From Labilithrix sp. (lineage in GTDB: Bacteria > Myxococcota > Polyangia > Polyangiales > Polyangiaceae), in contig JAQBQL010000240.1 in the NCBI GenBank assembly GCA_028287035.1, positions 1 through 26,172 of the forward strand: a DNA stretch of 26,172 bases. Reading direction: 5' to 3'. Under the pieces are notes generated by a model, which saw nothing but the letters and a program-made list of their open reading frames with translations, was not told the origin of the DNA and ran no database searches. Below, piece after piece: positions 1-8,254 of this stretch. The translations under genes and the position numbers were made by a program. The stretch's first letter is position 1. The number at the start of each line of letters is the position of its first letter.

Positions 1-2
1 CC

Positions 3-461
3 GCGCCGGTTGCCGCGCCTGCCGCGGCCGCCCCGGCTCCCGCGCCCGCCCGCACCCCGGCGGTGACGGCGATGCCCGCCACCACCATCCCCTCGACGGG
101 TCCCTCGGGCGTTGCTGCGCCGGTGAAGGCCGCGCCGTCCTCGGCGACCGCCGAGCTCGAGAAGGCCGAGCCGGATCACGCGAAGGCCCGCCGCTTCGCG
201 CGCGTCGCCGTCAGCGAGATCAAGCTCTATCACGAGGAAGAAGTGAAGGCCGGCCGCGCGGCGAAGGACCTCTGGAAGCGCCTCAACCAGGACATCATGA
301 TGTCCATCCAGACCTACGAGAAGCGCGTCCCCGCCGAGGTGCGCCAGCGCTTCGACTACCTCTACGACGAGCTCGTTCGTCAGCTCGCCGAGGGCAACCG
401 CGAGCTGCTCGGCCCCGACGCCCCGGACTCGACCGCGAAGGCTGCGCCGCTGAAGCGCTGA
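3..461 (+). CDS. Hypothetical protein, 5' partial; Ala/Pro-rich linker plus conserved helical C-terminal module
   Basis: The reading frame is open from base 3 with no stop, so this is the 3' end of a gene that begins outside the window. A GTG at 63 is the first in-window start, but the same Ala/Pro-rich composition continues upstream of it, so I do not take it as the true start. The first ~50 visible residues are low-complexity Ala/Pro/Thr, typical of a linker. The last ~95 residues (from about the motif ARRFARVAVSEIKLY) are charged and predicted helical, and end shortly after a DELVRQLAEGN segment. From memory, a similar C-terminal module ends many myxobacterial proteins of unknown function whose N-terminal part is a zinc-ribbon or signalling domain; the function of the module is unknown to me. 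The gene converges on the cocE-like gene, with a strong hairpin between them. Confidence 0.75.
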   Translation, partial: APVAAPAAAAPAPAPARTPAVTAMPATTIPSTGPSGVAAPVKAAPSSATAELEKAEPDHAKARRFARVAVSEIKLYHEEEVKAGRAAKDLWKRLNQDIMMSIQTYEKRVPAEVRQRFDYLYDELVRQLAEGNRELLGPDAPDSTAKAAPLKR

Positions 462-478
462 GCGGCGATGCTGGCCAC

Positions 479-505
479 CCGCGGGACGTTCAGAGCGTCC
501 CGCGG
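479..505. terminator. Bidirectional terminator-like hairpin between convergent genes
   Basis: A perfect 10-bp inverted repeat (CCGCGGGACG / CGTCCCGCGG) flanks a 7-base loop. It lies 17 bases after the stop of the plus-strand gene and spans the stop codon of the minus-strand hydrolase (490-492). The position between two convergent stops and the perfect GC-rich stem fit a shared terminator. There is no T-run on either side, so it is not a textbook intrinsic terminator; it could instead protect RNA ends or support Rho-assisted termination. Confidence 0.6.
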
Positions 506-2445
506 ACCACGGTGACGTCGAGCGACGAGGGCTGGGCAGCTGTATGATACACGCGATGCGTCGCGGTCACGAAGTCGGCCTCGGCCGCCTTTGCGATGTT
601 GGGCACGAACGTCTGCGGGTTCCGGTCGACGAGCGGGAACCACGAGCTCTGCACCTGCACGAGGATGCGGTGGCCGGCGCGAAACGTGTGAGCCACGTCG
701 GGTAGCGTGAACCGCACGAGCGTCGGCTCCCCCGGCTGGAAGGGCTTCGGCGTCTCGAAGCTCTCGCGGAACCGCGCGCGCATCACCTCGCCGCGCACGA
801 GCTGCTGGTAGCCGCCGAGGTGCACGCCGTTCGGGTTGGGGTCGGGGTCGGCGACGTCGTCGGGGTACGCGTCCACGAGCTTCACCACGAAGTCGGCGTC
901 GGTCCCGGTCGTCGACACCCAGAGCTTCGCCTCGAGCGGACCGGTGAACGTGACCTCGCGCTCGAGCGGCCCGATCTCGTAGGTGAGGACGTCGGGCCGG
1001 CGGCTCGCGAAGCGCTGGTCGTCGCTCGTGTAGTCGGCCTCGATCTTCGCGTCGATGCGCCCGCGGTACGGCACGGGGTGCGCCGGATCGCTGACGTACG
1101 CGTCGAAGCCCTCCTTGGCGGGCGACGACCCGAGCTTGCCGCCCGCCTGGAAGAACAGGGACGTCTTCTTCCCGGTGCGCGGCGGCCATGCGTCGTAACG
1201 CTGCCAGGTGTTGGAGCCGGTCTCGAAGACCGTGGCCTCGGCGCGGACGCCGGCCCCCTGCCCCTTCAGGTGCTTCCGGAAGAACGGGAGCTCGATCTCC
1301 TCCTGGTAGTAGCGCGACGTCTTCTGTCCGATCGCGACGTCGCCGAGCTGATCGCCCTCGGTCCGTGCCCAGCCGCCGTGCTGCCACGGTCCCATGACGA
1401 GCGCATTGTCGGCGCCGGGGCTCTGCCGCTCGAACGCGCGATAGGTCTCGAGCGCGCCGAAGCAGTCCTCCTTGTCGTAGAAGCCGCCCACCGTCAGCAC
1501 CGCGGGCTTCACGTTGCGGTAGAACGGGCGCGGGTTACGGGCCTTCCAGAAGGCGTCGAGGTTCGGGTGCTCGACGATGTCGGTCCAGGCCGTGATCTTC
1601 CCCTCGAAGTGCCGCGCGTCCACGTTCGAGAGCGGGCCGAGCCCCAGGAAGAAGGCGTAGGCGTCGGGGTGCTCGAAGTCGCGCTCCCAGCTGCGCTTCG
1701 AGGTGAGCTTCGGACGCGCCTTGCCGAACGCGGCATCGAAGTCGACGACCTCGCCCAGGAAGAGCGCGCCGTTGTGGTGGTCGTCGTCGCCCATGAACCA
1801 GTCGGTCACGGGCGCCTGCGGCGACACCGCCTTCAGCGCCGGATGCGCGTCGACCGCCGCCTGCGCCGCGTAGAACCCGGGATAGGAGATTCCCCACGCG
1901 CCGACGCGCCCGCTGTTGTTGGGCACGTTCTTCACGAGCCAGTCGATGGTGTCGTAGGCGTCGGTGCTCTCGTCGATCGCGCCCTTGGTGGCGGCGTGCG
2001 GGCGAACGTCGACGAACTGCCCCTCCGACTGGAACGTCCCGCGCACGTCCTGGTGCACGAAGACGAAGCCGTCGCGAACGGCAGCATTCGACGGCGCGAA
2101 GCGATGCAGGACGCGCGCGTTCTTCTCGTTCGGCGAGTTGTCGACGCCGTAGGGCGCGACCCCGTACGGCGTTCGCATCATGAGGATCGGGTAAGGACGC
2201 GACGCATCCTTCGGGACGAACACGTCCGTGAAGAGCTTCACGCCGTCCCGCATCGGGATCCGGTACTCGTACTTCGTGTAGTGCTCACGGATCGCGCGGG
2301 CGAGCGCGGCGTCGTCCGTGAGCGCCTCCGCGATGAGCGGGGCGTCGGCGGCGCTGGCCCTGGGCGCCTCGGCGCCGGCGGGCGCACCGCACGCGAGCAC
2401 GACGACGGGGATCGCGAGTAGAACGGGGGACGCACGCATCGGCAT
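490..2445 (-). CDS. CocE/NonD family hydrolase (X-Pro dipeptidyl-peptidase S15-like), exported, probable lipoprotein
   Basis: A 651-residue serine hydrolase of the CocE / X-Pro dipeptidyl-peptidase family, which cleaves acyl esters or amides; the substrate is not predictable. Residues 1-25 form a signal sequence with a lipobox-like VLAC at 16-19, so it is probably lipid-anchored outside the inner membrane. The alpha/beta-hydrolase core runs from about 55 to 430. The nucleophile elbow GISYPG puts Ser at 187, Asp324 lies in GGFYDKED, and His356 in GPWQHGG, giving a complete triad. The C-terminal ~170 residues match the family's jelly-roll domain (VTFTGPLEAKLW). The start is ATG 2445, with a modest purine-rich AGAGATGG just upstream; ATG 2439 is an alternative. 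It lies 49 bases downstream of the AsmA-like gene, same strand, and is probably the last gene of that run. Confidence 0.9.
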   Translation of the reverse strand: MPMRASPVLLAIPVVVLACGAPAGAEAPRASAADAPLIAEALTDDAALARAIREHYTKYEYRIPMRDGVKLFTDVFVPKDASRPYPILMMRTPYGVAPYGVDNSPNEKNARVLHRFAPSNAAVRDGFVFVHQDVRGTFQSEGQFVDVRPHAATKGAIDESTDAYDTIDWLVKNVPNNSGRVGAWGISYPGFYAAQAAVDAHPALKAVSPQAPVTDWFMGDDDHHNGALFLGEVVDFDAAFGKARPKLTSKRSWERDFEHPDAYAFFLGLGPLSNVDARHFEGKITAWTDIVEHPNLDAFWKARNPRPFYRNVKPAVLTVGGFYDKEDCFGALETYRAFERQSPGADNALVMGPWQHGGWARTEGDQLGDVAIGQKTSRYYQEEIELPFFRKHLKGQGAGVRAEATVFETGSNTWQRYDAWPPRTGKKTSLFFQAGGKLGSSPAKEGFDAYVSDPAHPVPYRGRIDAKIEADYTSDDQRFASRRPDVLTYEIGPLEREVTFTGPLEAKLWVSTTGTDADFVVKLVDAYPDDVADPDPNPNGVHLGGYQQLVRGEVMRARFRESFETPKPFQPGEPTLVRFTLPDVAHTFRAGHRILVQVQSSWFPLVDRNPQTFVPNIAKAAEADFVTATHRVYHTAAQPSSLDVTVVRGTL

Positions 2446-2494
2446 CCATCTCTAGCCGCCGCGTGGGCAGGGCGCCACGGGTCTGCGACCTCGG

Positions 2495-5400
2495 CTAGCG
2501 AGCGCCCCGTCCGCCTTCCCCGGTTGCGGCCTGTCGCCCCGGCGTCACCTTGCGCGGATCGGCGAAGAGGAGGAGCGCGGCCTCCGTCTCCTCGCGCATC
2601 CAGCTCTCGAGACCGAAGAGGCGCACGTACGTGCCGGCGTCATCGACGCGGATCCCGGCCGACAGCGGGCCCTTGGCGACGGACACCGCCCCGCGCACGT
2701 GGTCTCCGGCGACGACGTAGTGGCCGGCCAGCGCCACGTCGCCGCCGCGCACGCGAGCCCCGAGGATCGCCGCCGAGCCAGGGGCCACGGAGACCCTCGC
2801 CTGACCGGTGAGCTGGCTCGCCTTCAGCATGCCGACCACGAACTTCGGGAGACTGTTGCCGAGCGCGAGGGCCAGGATCGGCGTCGCGTCGTCGGCGCGG
2901 AGCTGGACGAGCCCGTCGAACACCGGGGTGCCCGTGACCCGCACCGCGCCGCCGACCAGCGTGACCTCGCCGTCCCACGCGTGGGCCTGGGCATTGGCTC
3001 CCGTGGTGTGGACGCCGCGCATCGTGATGGTCGAGCCGGCGACGTCGACCGCGTCGATCGCCTTGTCGAAGCCGCGCACCTGCAACGCCACCTGGAAGTT
3101 GCCGGCGAGGCGCGTGTCGTGGAGATGAACGCCCGCGTTCTCGAGCACCACGATGCCGTGCCCGCTCGCCGTCTGGTCACGCGAGTGGCACGTGAGGTCC
3201 ACCTCGGCCTGCGCCTTTCCCGAGTCCACCCCGAAGACGAACGGGTCGCTCGAGAGGAGCTCGCCGAGCGGCTTCACGTCCGGCATCACCGCCTTCTCGA
3301 GGACGAGGTGGTAGTCGACGCCGGAGAGCGACGGGTGCTTCACGTCGAGCCGGTCGGTCGCGACCTCGAGCCCGACCTTCTGCGCGGTGAGCTCGGGCGG
3401 GCCGGCTCCGTTCACGCGGTCCTTGCCGATGCGGACCTGCACGCCGGTGAGCGCGAACCGCGAGCGCGCGACGGCCATCGTGCCCTCGTCCGGGCGCACG
3501 TTCTCGAGGGCGAGGTCGGCGTCCACGTCGCCGAGCACGCCGAGCTTCTCGCCGCGCACGCCGATGCCGTGCCCGCGCACCGTGACCTTCCCGCTCCCGA
3601 CGCCCTCGCGCGCTTCGCCGCGGGCCTCGGCAGAGAAATCGCTCCCGGGCCCGGCGCTCACCACGCGGAGATCGCTGTCGTCGGGCAGGAAGGCGTTGAT
3701 GGCGACGGCGTCGTCGAGCCGGCCGCCTTCGACGCGTGCCTCGAGCTGCACGTGCGCGAGCGGATCGTCGAGGCGCATGCGCTGGCCCCGGGCCGTCACG
3801 GAGGCGCGGCTCACCGACAGGGCGCGCGCGCCGCTCGCCTTCTCCACCACCGCGACGTGCGAGAGCACCGCGCGCGCATCGTCGACGTCGAGCTCCCCGT
3901 CCTTCCAGGCGTCGCCGTGGAACCGCCCGGTGGCGAGGAGGTCCGTCGAGAGCGCGAGCGCGTCGGTCTCGAGCCCGAGCTGCGCGCCCCGCACCTCGAA
4001 ATCTCCCTGCGCGTGGTGGCTGCGCACCGCGACCGCGGCGTGAGCGGCGAGGCGCGCGCGGCCTTGCGAGATCCGGAAGCCCTTGCCCTGCGGCAGGTGC
4101 GGCTCGAGGAGCCCCTTGTCGAAGAGATCGACCTGCGGGATGTCGAGGCTGCCCGCGAACATGCTCGCCGGGTCCTCGAGATCGAGATCCTCGGACTCGA
4201 CGTGCGCGGCGAGGCCTTCCACCTCGAGCAGCCGCGTCCGCGGGCCGTCCTTCTTCGCGAGCCCGGCGTGCGCGAGCTGCACGGTCGCTCGCGCTCCCTC
4301 GACCGCCTTCATCTCCCAGCGCCACGAGGCGATCTCGCCCTCGGCGTGCGCGTCCGCGGTGAAGCGCATCGCGCCGAGGCTCACGTCGATGCCGGCCGCC
4401 TCGAGCGAGCCGCGCGCGCGCGCATTGCGGTCGGCGAGCCACACCTCGACGTCGCCCTTCGCGCGGGCCCGGCCGCCGGTGAGGAACAGCTGCTTGCGGA
4501 GCGCCACCGGCAGGTACACCTCGTAGCCGTGCAGGTCGGGCACCTCGGCGTCGGCGAAGGTTCCGGCGACGTGGAGGTCGGCGAGCGGCTCCGCGATGTC
4601 GAGCCGCCGCGCATCGGCCGTGATGGTGAGGAGCGGCACGGTCAGGAGTGACACCGGGGCGCGCGGCGCCGCCGGCTCGTGGTCGGCGCGGGTCGCCTTC
4701 ACGTCGCGCGCCTCGACGCGGAAGCCGAGCTGCGCCCCGCCCGCATCGCGGACGTCGGCGAGGAGCGTGAGGTGCGCGGCGACCCGCTGCTCGTCGCTGT
4801 CGAAGAAGGCGTTCATCACGGTGGCGTCCACGCGGGTGCCGGGCTGCGCCTTGCCGTCCGCCAGCCGGAAGACGAGCGAGCGCCAGTCGACCGCGCCGCC
4901 CACGGTCGCCGGCCGGAACATGCCGCGGGGCAGGTTCGCGAGGTCGGGCGTCTTGCCGGTGAGATCGGTTTTCAGCACGACGTGGCGGAACATCGACGGC
5001 GCGTCGGTGTAGCGCGGGTCGAACGTCTTCACGGAGAGATCGATGGTGCCGGCGATCGGCTCGAACACGGTGCGCTTCACGATGGTGATTGCGCCGCTCT
5101 TCACGACGACGTGCGCGTCGTCGACGTGGACCTCGCGGATCGGCTTCAGCAAGAAGCCCCCGGTCACGTCGGCGTGACCTTGCCAGCGCATGCCGTCGAT
5201 CCACACGTCACGGAGGTCGTTCGCGGTCACGTTCTCGAGGCGCACCGTGAAGAGGTGCCAGTAGTCGTCGTTCCAGCGCTGGAGGAGATTGGCGGGCTCG
5301 AGGACCCGGAGGGGGATGGTCTCGAAGCCCGGGATGTCCGGGAGCGCGTCGACGTACTCGGGGGTCGCCGCGGGCGACTCGATGCGCTGCTTGGCACGGA

Positions 5401-5749
5401 ACGAGATGCCCGTCCCGGTGACGCTCGTGACGTGGAACGTCTTGCTCAGCGCGAGGTCGAGCGGCGCGAAGTGGAACGTGCAGCGGTCGAGGCGAAGGAG
5501 AAATTGAACGTTCGAGTCGCTGCTGCGGATGAGGAGCTTCTCCGCGTGCACCGTGCCCGGCCAGATCGACCAGCCGCGCTCGAACGAGACGAAGATCGTC
5601 CCCGGGTCTCGGTTGAAGGCCGTCTCGAACAGCGAGGTCGAGAGGAAGACGTTCATCGCGATCGCGTGCAAGACGAACGCCGACAAAAGCGCCACAGCGA
5701 GGCGCGTGGCCCACCGCCGCAGCCGCTTTGTCCAGACCGGTCGCTCCAC
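2495..5749 (-). CDS. Large membrane-anchored AsmA/TamB-like envelope protein
   Basis: With a GTG start at 5749 the product is 1084 residues: a basic N-terminus (KRLRRW), one transmembrane helix at about residues 15-37, then over 1000 residues of alternating short beta-strand patterns with little helix. Strand-turn units of the type 'V-x-hydrophobic-x-G-x-A' recur throughout. This architecture, with a single N-terminal anchor and a long beta-rich periplasmic body, is that of the AsmA/TamB/DUF3971 group (bridge-like lipid or outer-membrane biogenesis proteins). I assign it by architecture rather than by a signature motif. The frame stays open upstream to 6340, but that part overlaps the hemolysin III gene in another frame and is non-coding in this one, so I reject it. 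The gene begins 35 bases after the hemolysin III stop and is probably co-transcribed with it. Confidence 0.78.
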   Translation of the reverse strand: MERPVWTKRLRRWATRLAVALLSAFVLHAIAMNVFLSTSLFETAFNRDPGTIFVSFERGWSIWPGTVHAEKLLIRSSDSNVQFLLRLDRCTFHFAPLDLALSKTFHVTSVTGTGISFRAKQRIESPAATPEYVDALPDIPGFETIPLRVLEPANLLQRWNDDYWHLFTVRLENVTANDLRDVWIDGMRWQGHADVTGGFLLKPIREVHVDDAHVVVKSGAITIVKRTVFEPIAGTIDLSVKTFDPRYTDAPSMFRHVVLKTDLTGKTPDLANLPRGMFRPATVGGAVDWRSLVFRLADGKAQPGTRVDATVMNAFFDSDEQRVAAHLTLLADVRDAGGAQLGFRVEARDVKATRADHEPAAPRAPVSLLTVPLLTITADARRLDIAEPLADLHVAGTFADAEVPDLHGYEVYLPVALRKQLFLTGGRARAKGDVEVWLADRNARARGSLEAAGIDVSLGAMRFTADAHAEGEIASWRWEMKAVEGARATVQLAHAGLAKKDGPRTRLLEVEGLAAHVESEDLDLEDPASMFAGSLDIPQVDLFDKGLLEPHLPQGKGFRISQGRARLAAHAAVAVRSHHAQGDFEVRGAQLGLETDALALSTDLLATGRFHGDAWKDGELDVDDARAVLSHVAVVEKASGARALSVSRASVTARGQRMRLDDPLAHVQLEARVEGGRLDDAVAINAFLPDDSDLRVVSAGPGSDFSAEARGEAREGVGSGKVTVRGHGIGVRGEKLGVLGDVDADLALENVRPDEGTMAVARSRFALTGVQVRIGKDRVNGAGPPELTAQKVGLEVATDRLDVKHPSLSGVDYHLVLEKAVMPDVKPLGELLSSDPFVFGVDSGKAQAEVDLTCHSRDQTASGHGIVVLENAGVHLHDTRLAGNFQVALQVRGFDKAIDAVDVAGSTITMRGVHTTGANAQAHAWDGEVTLVGGAVRVTGTPVFDGLVQLRADDATPILALALGNSLPKFVVGMLKASQLTGQARVSVAPGSAAILGARVRGGDVALAGHYVVAGDHVRGAVSVAKGPLSAGIRVDDAGTYVRLFGLESWMREETEAALLLFADPRKVTPGRQAATGEGGRGAR

Positions 5750-5784
5750 GGGCCACCCCCATGCACGGGGTGGGCCGCGCTGCG

Positions 5785-6492
5785 TCAGCCGCCGGTCGCG
5801 CGGACCACGAGCGCGACGTGCGCGACGAGCATCGCGCTCGCGAGGATGGTCAGGAGGTGGAAGATCTCGTGGTAGCCGAACGTCCGCGGCCACGGGTCGG
5901 GACGCTTCAGCGCATAGACCACGGCCCCCACGCTGTACGTGGCGCCGGCTGCGCAGAGGAGGCCGACACTGGTCGACCCGACGCGCGCGGTCCGGCCGAT
6001 GACCTCGCCGATGACCATCCAGCCGATCGCGACCGCCAGCAGCGCCGTGAACCACTTCGGCGCGTGCGGCCACACGAGCGACTTCACGATGCCGACGCCG
6101 CCGGCGATCCAGATCGCGACGAGCGCGCCGCGGCCCCCGTTCGCCCCGGGCGCGAGCGTGAAGAGCGGGGTGTACCCGCCGGCGATGAGCAGGAAGATGG
6201 CCGCGTGATCGAGGCGGCGCATCCGCGCGCGCGCGACGTTCGACCAGTGGACGCGGTGGTAGAGCGCGCTCGTGCCGAAGAGGAGGAACAGCGAGCTGCC
6301 GAACACGAACGTCGCGGTGGCACCGGCCCGCGTGCGGCACTCGAGGACGAGCACCGCGGTGACGACGAGCGCGACGAAGAACGCGATCTGGTGGGACACG
6401 CCGCGGAGGAGAGGCTTCACCGGCACGGCCTCGGCGGGCGCGGACGCGGGAGCACGACCCGCTTCGCGGTCGGACAGGGTCTGCATGCTCAT
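5785..6492 (-). CDS. Hemolysin III family (PAQR/YqfA-like) membrane protein
   Basis: A 235-residue polytopic protein with about seven transmembrane segments from residue 36 on, preceded by a short Ala/Pro-rich cytosolic N-terminus. The PAQR/HlyIII metal-site pattern is present: S75-x3-H79 in GTSALYHR, D95 in RLDHA, and H208-x3-H212 in GYHEIFH, the set that binds zinc in this family. Family members are linked to membrane lipid homeostasis or, for some, cytolysis; the name hemolysin should not be taken literally. The start is ATG 6492, with ATG 6486 as an alternative; neither has a close Shine-Dalgarno. It lies 52 bases after malic enzyme and 35 bases before the AsmA-like gene. Both neighbours on the downstream side are envelope-related. 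Confidence 0.92.
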   Translation of the reverse strand: MSMQTLSDREAGRAPASAPAEAVPVKPLLRGVSHQIAFFVALVVTAVLVLECRTRAGATATFVFGSSLFLLFGTSALYHRVHWSNVARARMRRLDHAAIFLLIAGGYTPLFTLAPGANGGRGALVAIWIAGGVGIVKSLVWPHAPKWFTALLAVAIGWMVIGEVIGRTARVGSTSVGLLCAAGATYSVGAVVYALKRPDPWPRTFGYHEIFHLLTILASAMLVAHVALVVRATGG

Positions 6493-6512
6493 CGCGCGCC
6501 GATCTACTCCGA

Positions 6513-6525
6513 CTCGGGTTCCGAG
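6513..6525 (-). other. Short inverted repeat between malic enzyme and hemolysin III genes
   Basis: A perfect 5-bp stem (CTCGG / CCGAG) with a 3-base loop lies in the 52-base gap between the malic enzyme stop and the hemolysin III start. It could be a weak attenuator or an operator half-site pair. It has no T-run and is short enough to occur by chance at this GC content. Confidence 0.2.
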
Positions 6526-6544
6526 GCGACCCGTTTGGGGCGCG

Positions 6545-8254
6545 CTACCCCGCCCGCGGCCGGAGCCGGTACGGCGCGTAGTGCGGGCGCCACATGCGGG
6601 CCGCGATGCGCGCGTCGATCGCGTCGTCGGGGAGCGGCTCGCACAATCCCTCGTCTCGCGCCTGGCGCGCCACCGCGAGCGCGACGGCCGCGGCCACGTC
6701 ACGCAGCGCGGTGACCGGCGGAAGGAGCCGGAGCGGAGGGGGCTGTCCGGCGGGCGCATTGCGGATCGCGCGCGCCGGCGACACGTCGGCGAGGGCGCGC
6801 GCCGCCGCCTCGAACATGCCCTCGCTGATGCGCCGTGCACCGACCGCGAGGACCGCCAGCCCGACCCCCGGGAAGATGTACGAGTTGTTCGTCTGGTCGA
6901 CGTGCCAGGTCGCTCCGCCGCGGGTCACCGCCGGGAACGGGCTGCCGGTGCCCACGATCGCGCGGCCGTCGGTCCAGTCGAGCAGATCCTGGGGCGCAGC
7001 CTCGCTCCGTGACGTTGGGTTCGACAGCGGGAAGATCACCGGACGCGCGGTGCCGGCGGCCATCGCACGCACCACGCGCTCGGTGAACGCGCCGGTCTGG
7101 CCGGTCACCCCGATGAGCGTCGTGGGCCGCGCGTTGATCATCACGTCGTAGAGGCTGACCCGGCCCGGCTGCTCGACGCGCCAGCCGGCGACTGCGCCCC
7201 GCGGCTGCGCGAACGGCCGCTGGAACGGCTGGAGCTCGGTCATGTCCTCGGTGAGGAGACCGGGCTGGTCGACGGCGTAGAAGCGGCCGCGCGCCTCGGC
7301 CTCGGGGATGCCGCTCGCCACCATGATGCGGAGGAGCAGCTTGGCGATGCCCGACCCCGCGGTGCCCGCGCCGAACAGCACGATGCGCTGGTCGGTCATG
7401 GCGCCGCCGGTGGCCGCGATCGCGGCGAGCAACGTCCCGGCGGCGACCGCCGCGGTGCCCTGGACGTCGTCGTTGAACGTGCAGAGCCGGTCGCGGTACC
7501 GCTCGAGGAGGCGGCTCGCGTTCTGCCGCGCGAAGTCCTCCCACTGGAGGAGCACGTTCGGCCAGCGCGCAACGACGGCGGAGACGAACGACTCGATGAA
7601 GTCGTCGTACTCCTGCCCGCGAACGCGCGCGTGGCGCCACCCGACGTAGAGCGGGTCGGCGAGCCGGTCCTGGTTGTCGGTGCCGACGTCGAGGAGGATC
7701 GGCAGCGTGGTGCGCGGATGGATCCCGGCGCACGCCGTGTAGAGCGACAGTTTCCCGATGGGGATCCCCATGCCGCCGGCGCCCTGGTCGCCGAGGCCGA
7801 GGATGCGCTCGCCGTCGCTGACCACGATGATCTCGGTGTCGTCGAGGCGGCGATCGGAAAGGATCTGCGGGATGCGCGCGCGCTGCGGCCAGCTGATGAA
7901 GAGTCCGCGCGGCTTCACGTAGACGTCGCTGAAGCGCTCGCAGCCCTCGCCGACCGTCGGCGTGTAGACGATCGGCAGCAGCTCCTCGAGGTTCGCGCCG
8001 AGCAGCGCGTAGAAGAGCGTCTCGTTCGAGTCCTGGAGGCCGCGCAGGAAGACGTACTTCTCGAGCGGCGTCGGCAGCGCCCGCAGCGCCTTGAGGCGCC
8101 GATCGATCTGGCCCTCGAGCGAGCCCACGTGGGGCGGCAGGTAGCCGTGCAGGCCGAGCTCGTCGCGCTCCGGATCGGTGAAGGCGGTGCCCTTGTTGAG
8201 GAGCGGGTCGCGGAGCAGCTCGGGCCCCGTCACGTCGACGTCGATGGGCTTCAC
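6545..8254 (-). CDS. maeA: NAD(P)-dependent malic enzyme (oxaloacetate-decarboxylating)
   Basis: This enzyme oxidatively decarboxylates L-malate to pyruvate and CO2 with NAD(P)+. The product is 569 residues, the length of E. coli MaeA (about 565), and is conserved throughout. The N-terminal domain carries IVYTPTVGEGC (catalytic Tyr97) and the LGDQGAGGMGIPIGKL motif with the catalytic Lys168. NDDVQGTAAV supplies metal ligands around Asp262-263, and the Rossmann signature FGAGTAGSG lies at about 294-302. I chose GTG 8254 because it has a GAGGGG ribosome-binding site 8 bases upstream and overlaps the preceding stop as GTGA; ATG 8284 is in frame but poorly supported. Translation is probably coupled to the methyltransferase gene. 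Cofactor choice (NAD versus NADP) cannot be read with certainty, but the long form with LGDQGAGGMGI is the NAD-type family. Confidence 0.95.
   Translation of the reverse strand: MKPIDVDVTGPELLRDPLLNKGTAFTDPERDELGLHGYLPPHVGSLEGQIDRRLKALRALPTPLEKYVFLRGLQDSNETLFYALLGANLEELLPIVYTPTVGEGCERFSDVYVKPRGLFISWPQRARIPQILSDRRLDDTEIIVVSDGERILGLGDQGAGGMGIPIGKLSLYTACAGIHPRTTLPILLDVGTDNQDRLADPLYVGWRHARVRGQEYDDFIESFVSAVVARWPNVLLQWEDFARQNASRLLERYRDRLCTFNDDVQGTAAVAAGTLLAAIAATGGAMTDQRIVLFGAGTAGSGIAKLLLRIMVASGIPEAEARGRFYAVDQPGLLTEDMTELQPFQRPFAQPRGAVAGWRVEQPGRVSLYDVMINARPTTLIGVTGQTGAFTERVVRAMAAGTARPVIFPLSNPTSRSEAAPQDLLDWTDGRAIVGTGSPFPAVTRGGATWHVDQTNNSYIFPGVGLAVLAVGARRISEGMFEAAARALADVSPARAIRNAPAGQPPPLRLLPPVTALRDVAAAVALAVARQARDEGLCEPLPDDAIDARIAARMWRPHYAPYRLRPRAG

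Noticed and set aside
820..2421. 533-codon plus-strand open frame opposite the CocE-like gene
   Set aside because: Shadow of the hydrolase; biased Arg/Val/Glu/His composition and no recognisable domain.
2699..4651. 650-codon plus-strand open frame opposite the AsmA-like gene
   Set aside because: Same shadow composition. The minus-strand frame has a membrane anchor and regular beta-strand periodicity, so it is preferred even though its family is less certain.
5750..6340. N-terminal extension of the AsmA-like frame to 6340
   Set aside because: It overlaps the hemolysin III gene on the same strand in a different frame. The extension is Arg/His-rich, and the membrane anchor begins only after GTG 5749.
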